A stretch of DNA of 64,000 nucleotides from contig JACKAW010000002.1 in NCBI GenBank assembly GCA_020634885.1, positions 434,001-498,000 on the forward strand. Reading direction: 5' to 3'. This DNA is from Anaerolineales bacterium (GTDB lineage: Bacteria; Chloroflexota; Anaerolineae; Anaerolineales; Villigracilaceae). Under the pieces are notes generated by a model. It searched no databases. It saw only the letters and a list, made by a program, of their open reading frames with translations, and was not told the origin of the DNA. A program made the translations under genes and the position numbers. Below are positions 42,250-49,966 of this stretch, one piece after another. Within the stretch, counting starts at the first letter, position 1. Each line of letters opens with the position of its first letter.

Positions 42250-43623
42250 ATGACCATGTCTCTTCGTTTGCGCCTGACCATGTTGTATTCCACCTTTATG
42301 GGTGGAATTCTGCTTTTGTTTGGCGCCACAGTGTACATACTCGTCAATGTGATTTTGTTAAATCAAGTGGATACCATGCTGGCAGGCGTGGCGCGTGAGA
42401 TCGTGCGTGCCACCACGGTCAACCCGGAAGGCGCATTAAATGTCATTAGCCTGCCGCAGTTGGATATGACCGCCAATGCCTACGTTCAAGTGTGGGGGAC
42501 AGATGGCAATATCATCACAACGTCACCGTCTATTGGGGCTTTGAATAAGCCGCTTGACCCAATTGGTATTGAACAGGGTCAAACGATGTACGAAGATTCC
42601 TACCTCGATGGCGCACACCTGCGCGTGTTGACCATTCCGCTCAAATTGAGAAACCGCATCATTGGTACGCTGCAAGTTGCCTCCAGCCTTACGGTGGTGG
42701 ATGCCACCCGTACAAACCTGCTTTCGATCATGGCTGTTATTGTTGTGGTGGCGGTGGGTTTGGTAATGTGGGGCTCGTGGACGGTGCTAGGCAGGGCGCT
42801 CTCTCCTTTGCAGGACATTGCCGACACTGTGGATCAGATCAACCGTGCCGATGACCTTTCCCGCCGCATTCCAATGCAAGGAGCTGTGCAGGATGATGTG
42901 GGCGATCTGGTGGTTTCTGTGAATCAGACGCTTGAACGGCTTGAGTCTTTGTTCACCTCGCAGCAGCGCTTCCTTGCGGATGTGAGTCACGAGCTGCGCA
43001 CACCGTTGACGGTGATCAAAGGGAATGTGGACTTGATCCGCAAGTTTAAAGAAGCAGACGAAGACCTGCTCAACAGCATTGACCAGGAAGCGGGCAGGTT
43101 GAATCGACTTGTGAGTGGCTTGCTCATGCTGGCTCAAGCTGAATCTGGAAAACTCCCCTTGAATTTTGGACGAGTGGAATTCGACTTGTTATTGACAGAA
43201 GTATTCACCGAAATGCGTGTTTTGGCGGGCAGCAAAGTGAAGGTGCATCTCAACGATATTGATGAAGCCATTATCAATGGCGACCGTGACCGCTTGAAGC
43301 AGGTGATCGTTAATCTGGTGGCAAATGCCATTCAGTACACGCCGCAAGGTGGAGAGGTCTTCCTGAGCCTGAAACGCATCGGCGATCAGGTACGGCTCAT
43401 TATCCGTGATACGGGTCCGGGCATTCCGGCGGAAGATTTGCCCTACATCTTTGAGCGTTTCTACCGCGCGGAGAAATCGCGCACCCGCTCCAAGACCAGC
43501 GGATTTGGGTTGGGGTTATCGATCACCAAATGGATCGTGGAGCAGCATGGTGGGCAGATCAAGGTCGAGTCGCAGGAAGGCGAGGGGACGACCTTTGTGA
43601 TCTGGTTGAATATGCTTGGATAG
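42250..43623 (+). CDS. Sensor histidine kinase
   Basis: 457 residues. Membrane helix 1 (about 10-35), extracytoplasmic sensor (about 36-155), helix 2 (about 158-180), HAMP (about 181-235), HisKA with the phospho-His in ADVSHELRTPLTVIKGN (about 248), HATPase: N box VNLVANAIQYTP, G1 RDTGPGIPAED, F box IFERFYRAEKS, G2 GFGLGLSITKWIVEQHGG. It is the partner of the response regulator upstream. The signal sensed is unknown. Confidence 0.95.
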   Translation: MTMSLRLRLTMLYSTFMGGILLLFGATVYILVNVILLNQVDTMLAGVAREIVRATTVNPEGALNVISLPQLDMTANAYVQVWGTDGNIITTSPSIGALNKPLDPIGIEQGQTMYEDSYLDGAHLRVLTIPLKLRNRIIGTLQVASSLTVVDATRTNLLSIMAVIVVVAVGLVMWGSWTVLGRALSPLQDIADTVDQINRADDLSRRIPMQGAVQDDVGDLVVSVNQTLERLESLFTSQQRFLADVSHELRTPLTVIKGNVDLIRKFKEADEDLLNSIDQEAGRLNRLVSGLLMLAQAESGKLPLNFGRVEFDLLLTEVFTEMRVLAGSKVKVHLNDIDEAIINGDRDRLKQVIVNLVANAIQYTPQGGEVFLSLKRIGDQVRLIIRDTGPGIPAEDLPYIFERFYRAEKSRTRSKTSGFGLGLSITKWIVEQHGGQIKVESQEGEGTTFVIWLNMLG

Positions 43624-43646
43624 CAGGGTGGTCAGATGGTTGGGGG

Positions 43647-44336
43647 TTATGGCAAGCCAAGCCTTTGAGCGGCTTGCTTGCATAGGCTAACACCGTATTT
43701 AGAATACCATTCATTCAAGGCGTGGCTTGTTGTCACGCCACTCACCGCATCCGCGTAGATGGGAGCGCCGTATTGCACATAGCGTTTTGTTTCAGTGTGC
43801 CACGTCCATTCGGCGCGGGGGATGACTCCTATACCGCCGTTATAGCCTGCCATGGCAAGGCGGGCGTTTCCGTTGGCGGCGGTTAGCGAATTGGCAAGGT
43901 AGGCGAGTCCGCGGGCGGCGTTGGTGTTGGGGTTGTAGGGGTTGTCACTAGCGTGGAAGTGAAATGGCATCACCTGGAATAGTCCCATGGCTCCGGCGCT
44001 GGATGTGGCACGTGGGTCGCCACAGGACTCGATCTGCATGATGGTGGCAACCAGGTTCGGGTCAAGGGATGAGGCGGATGCCCACTCCACGATAGAGTCA
44101 GACCAATAGAGGACTTCACGCCTAAAGATGGGAGAAAGGCTGGTAGAGGCGGCATCGGGCATTCTATCTGTTTGAATGGGATTGGCTTTGAGCGCGAGTT
44201 TGCCAAGCAATACGCTGACGAGGATGACGGCGAATGGGACAATGAAAAAGCCGGAAAAACAGCCGCTCCCGGGTTCTTGTGGGGGAGCGGCTGGTGGAAC
44301 GTGCTGAATTGTTTTTGGAGTGCGAGCACGGGGCAT
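43647..44336 (-). CDS. Lytic transglycosylase (SLT domain), membrane-anchored
   Basis: 229 residues. Short cytoplasmic Pro-rich start, one membrane helix (about 28-50), then an SLT domain (about 85-200): catalytic Glu in IMQIESCGDPRATSSAGAMG, LFQVMPFHF and LAMAGYNGGIGVI. It cleaves the MurNAc-GlcNAc bond of peptidoglycan outside the membrane. It lies 66 nt after the Pro/Gln-rich membrane protein gene, no terminator between, so it may share that gene's SOS-like promoter. Confidence 0.88.
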   Translation of the reverse strand: MPRARTPKTIQHVPPAAPPQEPGSGCFSGFFIVPFAVILVSVLLGKLALKANPIQTDRMPDAASTSLSPIFRREVLYWSDSIVEWASASSLDPNLVATIMQIESCGDPRATSSAGAMGLFQVMPFHFHASDNPYNPNTNAARGLAYLANSLTAANGNARLAMAGYNGGIGVIPRAEWTWHTETKRYVQYGAPIYADAVSGVTTSHALNEWYSKYGVSLCKQAAQRLGLP

Positions 44337-44402
44337 ACGTTCGGTTCTCTTTTCTGGGTCAAAGGACCCGGCTCGAAAAGTTATGAGGTTGTGAAAGGTG
44401 AC

Positions 44403-45275
44403 TTAGGCGTCGTATCGTCGGTCTCCGCTGTTTTCGGATCGGGCTTCATAGGAGACGGGGTGGTAGGTGGGTTCAGGCGGGATGAAGGAGGATTGCTGAG
44501 ATTGAACGGGTTTAGGCGCGGGACGAAAATTGGTTTGAGCCGTATTCACAGGACGGTTGATCTGAGATGCGGGGCGTAGAACCGGTTGATTTGTCGGCTG
44601 GTTATAAGATTGGGCGCTGTAGGAATTTGCCGGACGCGGATTTTGTTGATAGGTGGGGCGAGGCTGAGGTTGTGGCTGCGGCTGAGGACGGGGTTGATTG
44701 TATGTTTGGTTGTAGTTGTTGCGGTAGGGTTGCTGCATTTGTGCCGTGGTGAAGAGACGGTCGCCCGCGAGGGAGAATGTGCCGATGATGAGCAGACGCA
44801 CAAGCCAGACCATGGCGGCGACAAAAATTGGCACTGCTGTAGCAAGGGTGGTGGAACTTACGGCAGATGTTCCTTGAATGGCGCCGTTTTGGGCAATGGC
44901 TACCGAGACGCCCCACCAGGTGAGGGTGGCGTTGAAGCCTGCGGCGAGGATCCATGCACCAAAGAGGTAGTAGACTTCGGCAGGTTCATCACGTCCCTGT
45001 TCGGGAGTGAAGATGCGGGCGATACCGGCAAAGTCGATGCCGCAGAATGCGACGGCGAGGATGGTAGACCAGCGCATACCGGCAAAGGTCAGGTCTCCGA
45101 GCATATCGTGCAGGGCGTATTGGGTGGTGCTAAAGTTGAAGATTTCAAAGGCGAGCAAGGCGCCGAGGATCATCATGCCCCAGGCGGCGCCGCGATTGAA
45201 TTGGCGGTTGTGGACGAGTTTATTCCAAAGTCGCTTCAAGCCTTCTTCAAATTGATTTTGGCGGTAGTTGTTCAT
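44403..45275 (-). CDS. Four-helix membrane protein with Pro/Gln/Asn-rich tail
   Basis: 290 residues. Four membrane helices (about 30-50, 65-85, 100-125, 140-165) are followed by a ~115-residue disordered tail full of Gln, Pro, Asn, Tyr (NQTYNQPRPQPQPQPQPRP, FRPAPKPVQSQQSSFIPPEP). ATG at 45275 follows AGGAGG. No known domain. Its promoter carries two TTAGAAC-N4-GTTCTA palindromes, so damage-inducible expression is likely. With the transglycosylase downstream, an envelope role is suggested (inference). Confidence 0.75.
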   Translation of the reverse strand: MNNYRQNQFEEGLKRLWNKLVHNRQFNRGAAWGMMILGALLAFEIFNFSTTQYALHDMLGDLTFAGMRWSTILAVAFCGIDFAGIARIFTPEQGRDEPAEVYYLFGAWILAAGFNATLTWWGVSVAIAQNGAIQGTSAVSSTTLATAVPIFVAAMVWLVRLLIIGTFSLAGDRLFTTAQMQQPYRNNYNQTYNQPRPQPQPQPQPRPTYQQNPRPANSYSAQSYNQPTNQPVLRPASQINRPVNTAQTNFRPAPKPVQSQQSSFIPPEPTYHPVSYEARSENSGDRRYDA

Positions 45276-45299
45276 TTCGACCTCCTGTCGAGAGTGCGT

Positions 45300-45317
45300 T
45301 TAGAACGCGCGTTCTAA
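45300..45317. promoter_or_regulatory. Perfect 18-bp palindromic operator (LexA-like)
   Basis: TTAGAACGCGCGTTCTAA, with the GAAC-N4-GTTC core of Gram-positive-type SOS boxes. It lies just downstream of the -10 box, in the transcription-start region of the gene at 45275. Confidence 0.7.
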
Positions 45318-45329
45318 TTCAGTGTCGAA

Positions 45330-45358
45330 ATTTTAGAACTCTTGTTCTATTCTGTCAA
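45330..45358 (-). promoter_or_regulatory. Promoter with embedded LexA-like operator
   Basis: On the minus strand TTGACA (45358-45353), exactly 17 bp, TAAAAT (45335-45330). The spacer contains GAACAAGAGTTC, so the second operator sits between -35 and -10. Its centre is 33 bp, about three helical turns, from the other operator. Confidence 0.75.
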
Positions 45359-45378
45359 GAGGGAAATATCATTGCAGC

Positions 45379-45518
45379 ATGGTTGTAGTAAAAGCAGAAA
45401 ACCTTGAACACGAATGTCACGAATTTGCGAATAAAACGAATAGCTCAAGAAAAATTCGCGTCATTCGCCTCATTTGCAGAATTCGCGTTAAGCCTTTTAA
45501 GGAAGCCATTTTGCTATG
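45379..45518. mobile_element. MITE-like palindromic element, degraded copy 2
   Basis: CATGGTTGTAGTAAAAGC at the left, CACGAATGTCACGAATTTGCG, then ATTCGCGTCATTCGCC and ATTCGCGTTAAGCCTTTTAA at the right match copies 1 and 3. The terminal arms no longer pair well. It is the main content of the gene-free stretch 45276-45733, which also holds the SOS-like promoter and an 11-bp inverted repeat AGCCTCAAAGA / TCTTTGAGGCT (45621-45631, 45685-45695). Confidence 0.65.
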
Positions 45519-45733
45519 ATGAATACAGATAAATAGATTTTGGATGAGTTTTTATAAACAACAGCATTGTTACGTTTTCAAAAATTTCTTCGCCTTGTTG
45601 AAGGCGAGGCTTACCTCACCAGCCTCAAAGAACCTTCTTGATTGAGTTTGACTCTTCTGCATCTACCCTGTACACTTGAACAAATCTTTGAGGCTGTCTT
45701 TTGAAATGGGCAGTCCGCGAAACTGGAGACCCC

Positions 45734-47149
45734 ATGTTTTTCTCAACCACTCCGCGCCCCGAGAGTCTGCGGGCGATATCGGATGTGAAGTTGACCCCCT
45801 TTTGGCTGGACGACCCCGCCAAACCTGAACCAACCCCACCTCTTACAACCCAAATCCAAACTGACCTCGCCATCATCGGCGGAGGCTACTCCGGTTTGTG
45901 GACGGCTTTACTCGCAAAACAAGCCGACCCCAAACGCGATGTCGTCCTGCTTGAAGCAGGAGAAATTGCCATTGGCGCCAGCGGGCGCAACGGCGGATTT
46001 TGCTCCGCCTCGCTCACGCATGGCTTTTCCAACGGCAAAAGCCGCTGGGAAGGGGAACTCGCCAAACTCATAAAACTTGGCGAACAAAATCTCGATGCCA
46101 TCGAAGCCACCATCAAAGAATTCAACATTGATTGTGATTTCATCCGCTCGGGCGAACTGCATATTGCCACCGAAGAATATCAAGTGGATGAATTGCGCGA
46201 AGGCGTGAAAGAAGCGCAACAGTACGGAAGCCGGGTGACATTCCTTACAAAAGATGAAGTTCAAGCCCGTGTACATTCGCCGTCGTACCTTGCCGCCGTC
46301 CACGAGCCGGGCTGTGCCATGCTCAACCCCGCGCGGCTCGCGTGGGGCTTAAAGAAGGCATGTTTACAGCTTGGAGTCAAAATTTTTGAGGGCACCCCCG
46401 TAACAGCGTTGGAAGAGAAGCGCGAGAGCATCCTCCTTAAAACCCCGCAGGGTCAGGTCGAAGCGCGTAAAACCGCGCTCGCCACCAACGCCTTCCCGCC
46501 TTTGTTAAAACACCTGCGCCTTTTTGTTGTACCCGTCTACGATTATGTTTTGATGACCGAACCGCTCACCAAAGAACAGCGCGACTCTATTGGCTGGCAT
46601 GGGCGCGAAGGGCTGGCAGATGACGGCAACCAATTTCACTACTACCGCACCACAGAAGACGGGCGGATTTTATTTGGCGGCTATGATGCCATCTATCACA
46701 AGAATAACGGCGTTGCGCCGGAATTGGAAAACCACCCCGCCTCTTTCGCCCTTTTGGCTGAACACTTCTTCCAAACCTTTCCCACGCTGACGGGGCTTCG
46801 CTTCACTCACGCCTGGGGCGGCGTCATTGATACCTGCTCACGCTACACCGCATTTTGGGGGCAGGCGTATCGAAAAAAACTTGCGTATGTGGTTGGGTAC
46901 ACCGGTCTTGGTGTAGGCGCATCTCGTTTTGGCGCACAAGTCATGCTGGATATTCTCGACGGCAAAACCACCGAACGCACCGAACTGCAAATGGTGAAGA
47001 GCAAACCGTTCCCGTTCCCGCCAGAGCCGTTCCGCCTGCCGATCATCAACTTTACACGATGGTCACTCGATCAGGCAGATCGAAATCAGGGTCGTAGAAA
47101 CCTGTGGCTTAAACTGTTGGATGCGCTCGGTTTGGGATTTGATTCTTAA
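45734..47149 (+). CDS. FAD-dependent amine/D-amino-acid oxidase-like (PuuB/DadA type)
   Basis: 471 residues from ATG at 45734 after GGAG. FAD motif DLAIIGGGYSGLWTALLAKQ (about 40-59), then AIGASGRNGGFCSASLTHGF, typical of the gamma-glutamylputrescine oxidase branch. The C-terminus YVVGYTGLGVGASRFGAQVM closes the FAD site. Likely oxidises an amine or amino acid to an imine with H2O2. No polyamine genes nearby. Two strong hairpins follow. Confidence 0.85.
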   Translation: MFFSTTPRPESLRAISDVKLTPFWLDDPAKPEPTPPLTTQIQTDLAIIGGGYSGLWTALLAKQADPKRDVVLLEAGEIAIGASGRNGGFCSASLTHGFSNGKSRWEGELAKLIKLGEQNLDAIEATIKEFNIDCDFIRSGELHIATEEYQVDELREGVKEAQQYGSRVTFLTKDEVQARVHSPSYLAAVHEPGCAMLNPARLAWGLKKACLQLGVKIFEGTPVTALEEKRESILLKTPQGQVEARKTALATNAFPPLLKHLRLFVVPVYDYVLMTEPLTKEQRDSIGWHGREGLADDGNQFHYYRTTEDGRILFGGYDAIYHKNNGVAPELENHPASFALLAEHFFQTFPTLTGLRFTHAWGGVIDTCSRYTAFWGQAYRKKLAYVVGYTGLGVGASRFGAQVMLDILDGKTTERTELQMVKSKPFPFPPEPFRLPIINFTRWSLDQADRNQGRRNLWLKLLDALGLGFDS

Positions 47150-47160
47150 TATAATGCCCA

Positions 47161-47210
47161 CGGTCACAAATTGCGCTTTTCCCCTTCTCAAAAAGCGCAA
47201 TTTGTGACCG
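47161..47210. repeat. Perfect 20-bp-arm hairpin
   Basis: CGGTCACAAATTGCGCTTTT (47161-47180) and its exact complement (47191-47210) with a 10-nt loop, 11 nt after the oxidase stop. No T-run follows. Confidence 0.8.
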
Positions 47211-47224
47211 CGCTGGGTGTAAAC

Positions 47225-47260
47225 ATCAGCCCGCGTGGCGCTTCGACCATGCGGGCTGAT
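47225..47260. repeat. Second hairpin before the NYN gene
   Basis: ATCAGCCCGC (47225-47234) and GCGGGCTGAT (47251-47260), perfect arms, 16-nt loop, followed by TCTTG. Weak terminator character. Confidence 0.6.
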
Positions 47261-47318
47261 TCTTGTAAACTATTTGTCATATAATTGTTTTAAGCTGGGT
47301 GGTAGAGTAAGGAACCCT

Positions 47319-48929
47319 ATGCAAATCAGCCAGGAGGATTTGAACTTGGAATCAATCTCAAACGGTTCGGTACAACAATTACACACGGCGCTATTCATTG
47401 ACTTTGATAATATCTATCTCAACTTGTTAGATCAAGATAAACAAGCAGCGGAGAAATTTGCAACCGAACCCGGCTTGTGGCTGGATTGGCTGGAGCAGCA
47501 GCTTCCACTCGATTACCGAAGCATGGGCTTTAGCGGACGGCGCATCCTCATCCGCCGTTGCTACATGAATCCAAATTCCTTTGCACGTTTTCGTCCGCAT
47601 TTTATTCGTTCCGCCTGCGAGGTGATCGACTGCCCGCCACTGACGGCACGCGGCAAGACCAGCACCGACATTCACCTTGTAATGGATGCGCTTGAGTCAT
47701 TGAGCCATCAGACCTATTTCCATGAGTTCATCATTTTCTCGGGCGATGCCGACTTCACTCCGCTGTTGATAAATTTGAGAAAACATGCCCGCTATAGCGT
47801 GGTCATGCCAGTGGGCTTGGCATCGCCTGCTTATAAGGCTTCCTGCGATTACATCATCAATACCAATACGTTTATCGAAACCGTATTGGGGGTGGGTGTT
47901 GAAGAAGAAGAGTGGGTTGTAAAAGAAGAAAATGTTCAGGCAGATAAGGCGCTTCTCAAAAAAATGGCGGAACAGCTTCACAAATCTGCCATGGTTGCTT
48001 CCATCCCCGGCAATGACCTTCCTTCGATCTACAAGCAGTTTGCTGAATTCAAGCAAAGCAATCACTGGCTGGGCTTTTATTCTTTGAAGGCGCTCACCGA
48101 AGCAATTGTCAATTTGAATGATGATCTTGTGATCGTGGAAGATGAAGATTCATGGCTGGTGACCCGCAAAGTATTTGCGAACTGGGTTTACTCAGAAGAT
48201 AAGAGCAAAACCACGCCGCTGGGCGCCCGTCCGCAAGAGTTACGCACCCGCATTGCTGAATTCATCCGCAACCTTGTGGCAGATTCGCCGACACCAATTG
48301 TCCTGAGCGCTCTCGCGCATGGGGTACAGAAAAAATTTACTGACCCCTCCCTCACCAATAATTACCTTGGCGCCATGACCTTTAAGAACCTGCTGCAACA
48401 ATTAGACTTGGGTTTCTTGAAAGTTTCCAATGGGGCGCCCGGGTATATCTACGACCCCAACCGCCACCACCTCCCGGTCAATGGGCAGGTGGAAGCCCCT
48501 GTTGTCCCGCCTGAGCCGAGTGATAAATTCCTGGCGGAATATCCAGAGATCGCCAAACTGGCGAAGAAGATCCATAAATTGACCGATATGCCCTACCTTA
48601 CCCCGCAGCATTACGGCTTGATGTTCCGCGAAATTGCGCGTGAGGTTAATGAGCGCGGTTATCAAATGACCCAAACCTCGCGCACTGTGCGGGATCGCTG
48701 CATTGAACGCGGCGCGCCCATTGCCCGTTCACATGTCAATTTTGTGTTGACCGGTTTGAATTACGTTGGGCACGACCTCTCTTCAGAGGATTCCCAAATT
48801 CCAGAAGTTTTGGGGCGGATGATGTTGGAGAATACGGTTAACCTCTGCCGGGCGGCTCAGTTCGAGTTGAGTGATTCGGAGAAAAAAATGGTTGAAACCT
48901 GGTTGACAAGCAAGATTGAAAAAAAATAA
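47319..48929 (+). CDS. NYN-domain RNase-like protein with LOTUS/OST-HTH domains
   Basis: 536 residues from ATG at 47319 after AAGGA. The N-terminal NYN (PIN-like) nuclease domain (about 20-190) has its acidic residues in ALFIDFDNIYLNLL, DIHLVMDALESL and IFSGDADFTPLL. One or more OST-HTH/LOTUS winged helices (about 200-390) follow, with SIYKQFAEFKQSNHWLGFYS and LTNNYLGAMTFKNLLQQLDL. A further helical domain lies at about 410-530. This NYN-LOTUS order recalls LabA-like bacterial proteins and eukaryotic MARF1. It probably cleaves or binds RNA. Confidence 0.85.
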   Translation: MQISQEDLNLESISNGSVQQLHTALFIDFDNIYLNLLDQDKQAAEKFATEPGLWLDWLEQQLPLDYRSMGFSGRRILIRRCYMNPNSFARFRPHFIRSACEVIDCPPLTARGKTSTDIHLVMDALESLSHQTYFHEFIIFSGDADFTPLLINLRKHARYSVVMPVGLASPAYKASCDYIINTNTFIETVLGVGVEEEEWVVKEENVQADKALLKKMAEQLHKSAMVASIPGNDLPSIYKQFAEFKQSNHWLGFYSLKALTEAIVNLNDDLVIVEDEDSWLVTRKVFANWVYSEDKSKTTPLGARPQELRTRIAEFIRNLVADSPTPIVLSALAHGVQKKFTDPSLTNNYLGAMTFKNLLQQLDLGFLKVSNGAPGYIYDPNRHHLPVNGQVEAPVVPPEPSDKFLAEYPEIAKLAKKIHKLTDMPYLTPQHYGLMFREIAREVNERGYQMTQTSRTVRDRCIERGAPIARSHVNFVLTGLNYVGHDLSSEDSQIPEVLGRMMLENTVNLCRAAQFELSDSEKKMVETWLTSKIEKK

Positions 48930-48945
48930 TAGCAGATAGCTTAAG

Positions 48946-48982
48946 AAAAAGACCCCGAGCGGCATCTGCTCGGGGTCTTTTT
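48946..48982. terminator. Bidirectional terminator
   Basis: AAAAAGACCCCGAGC-ggcatct-GCTCGGGGTCTTTTT between the convergent NYN and VWA genes. Confidence 0.9.
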
Positions 48983-48983
48983 C

Positions 48984-49895
48984 TTATTTCTTTGAAGGCT
49001 TGGACATTTCACCAACCACCGCATTGTAGAGGGTTTCAGCTTTTAGTTCGCTGAGAGAAAAACAGGGTGATTCAAGATGGTCCGCCAGTTGTTGGGCAAG
49101 TCCCTGATCGAAGGCGGCGTGTTCCATATTGATGACCACCGAGCGGATCTTTTCCTGTGCGATCATTTCGGCAAATTTGAAGCCTTCCTCCTGCGGCGGG
49201 AGTGTGCCAATGGAGACGTTCCCCGCACCATCGGTCAACACGATGAGAAGCGGCTCCACATCTGGATGAATATGCTTCTCGTGCATAATGACATCGTGCG
49301 CCATGAACAGCCCCGCCGAAAGCGGGGTCTTGCCGCCGACGGGAATATCTGCGAGGGCACGTTGAGCAAGTTGGACGGAACTGGTGGGGGAGAGAACCAG
49401 TGTGGCGCGGTCTTTTTGGAAGACGATCAACCCTACACGGTCGCGGCGTTGGTATGCATCTGTCAGAAGGGAAAGGATTGCGCCTTTGGTGGCGTTCATG
49501 CGTTCGGCAACCGCCATCGACCATGAGGCATCCACGAGGAAGAGCACAAGGTTTGAAACACGCTTCACGCGGATCTTGCGTTGCAGGTCGCTCTTCTTGA
49601 TCGAGAAGGCGAGCTTCTTTCGTTCTTCTGTGCGTTGTTTTTGGAAGGGGGCTGCGGCGCGGATGGTCGCGTCGAAGGCGATGTCGGTGAGGTTATCGCC
49701 AGCAGGGCGGGCTTTGATGTAGCGTCCGTGTTTGCGTTCGGTCTTGGTGAGCGAACGTCTGCCCGCCTGCTTGCGAGTCAGTTTATCTAATGGGGTATTG
49801 AGTTTGCGCGGCTGGAAAGTATCTCCAGTTTTGACCTTTTGCCCGCCTTCCCACCAGTTCGCATTTGAACTTGCGAACACTTCCTTATTTTCCAT
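48984..49895 (-). CDS. VWA half of a chelatase-type ChlD/BchD-like protein (read by frameshift)
   Basis: 303 residues if read from the ATG at 49895, which has no ribosome binding site. The von Willebrand A domain (about 110-300) carries the MIDAS motif LVDASWSMAVAERMNATKG and VLTDGAG. The basic region GRYIKARPAGDNLTDIAFDA precedes it. It matches the C-terminal part of chelatase D subunits (Mg- or Co-chelatase). The frame is open upstream of the ATG back to the A9 run at 49954-49962, where a -1 shift joins it to the AAA+ gene. Confidence 0.85.
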   Translation of the reverse strand: MENKEVFASSNANWWEGGQKVKTGDTFQPRKLNTPLDKLTRKQAGRRSLTKTERKHGRYIKARPAGDNLTDIAFDATIRAAAPFQKQRTEERKKLAFSIKKSDLQRKIRVKRVSNLVLFLVDASWSMAVAERMNATKGAILSLLTDAYQRRDRVGLIVFQKDRATLVLSPTSSVQLAQRALADIPVGGKTPLSAGLFMAHDVIMHEKHIHPDVEPLLIVLTDGAGNVSIGTLPPQEEGFKFAEMIAQEKIRSVVINMEHAAFDQGLAQQLADHLESPCFSLSELKAETLYNAVVGEMSKPSKK

Positions 49896-49948
49896 GGGTT
49901 CGGGGTTGCCCTGTTGGGGGCTTTCTTCGGTCTGCTCGTCCTCAAGCT

Positions 49949-49966
49949 TTAAGTTTTTTTTTCCTC
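49949..49966 (-). other. Probable -1 ribosomal frameshift site (A9 run)
   Basis: Minus strand: GAG GAA AAA AAA ACT TAA. The heptamer A AAA AAA lies in the zero frame, and the zero-frame stop follows one codon later. A -1 slip continues as AAC TTA AAG CTT GAG and reads through into the VWA gene. An indel or sequencing error in the A-run is the alternative. Confidence 0.7.
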
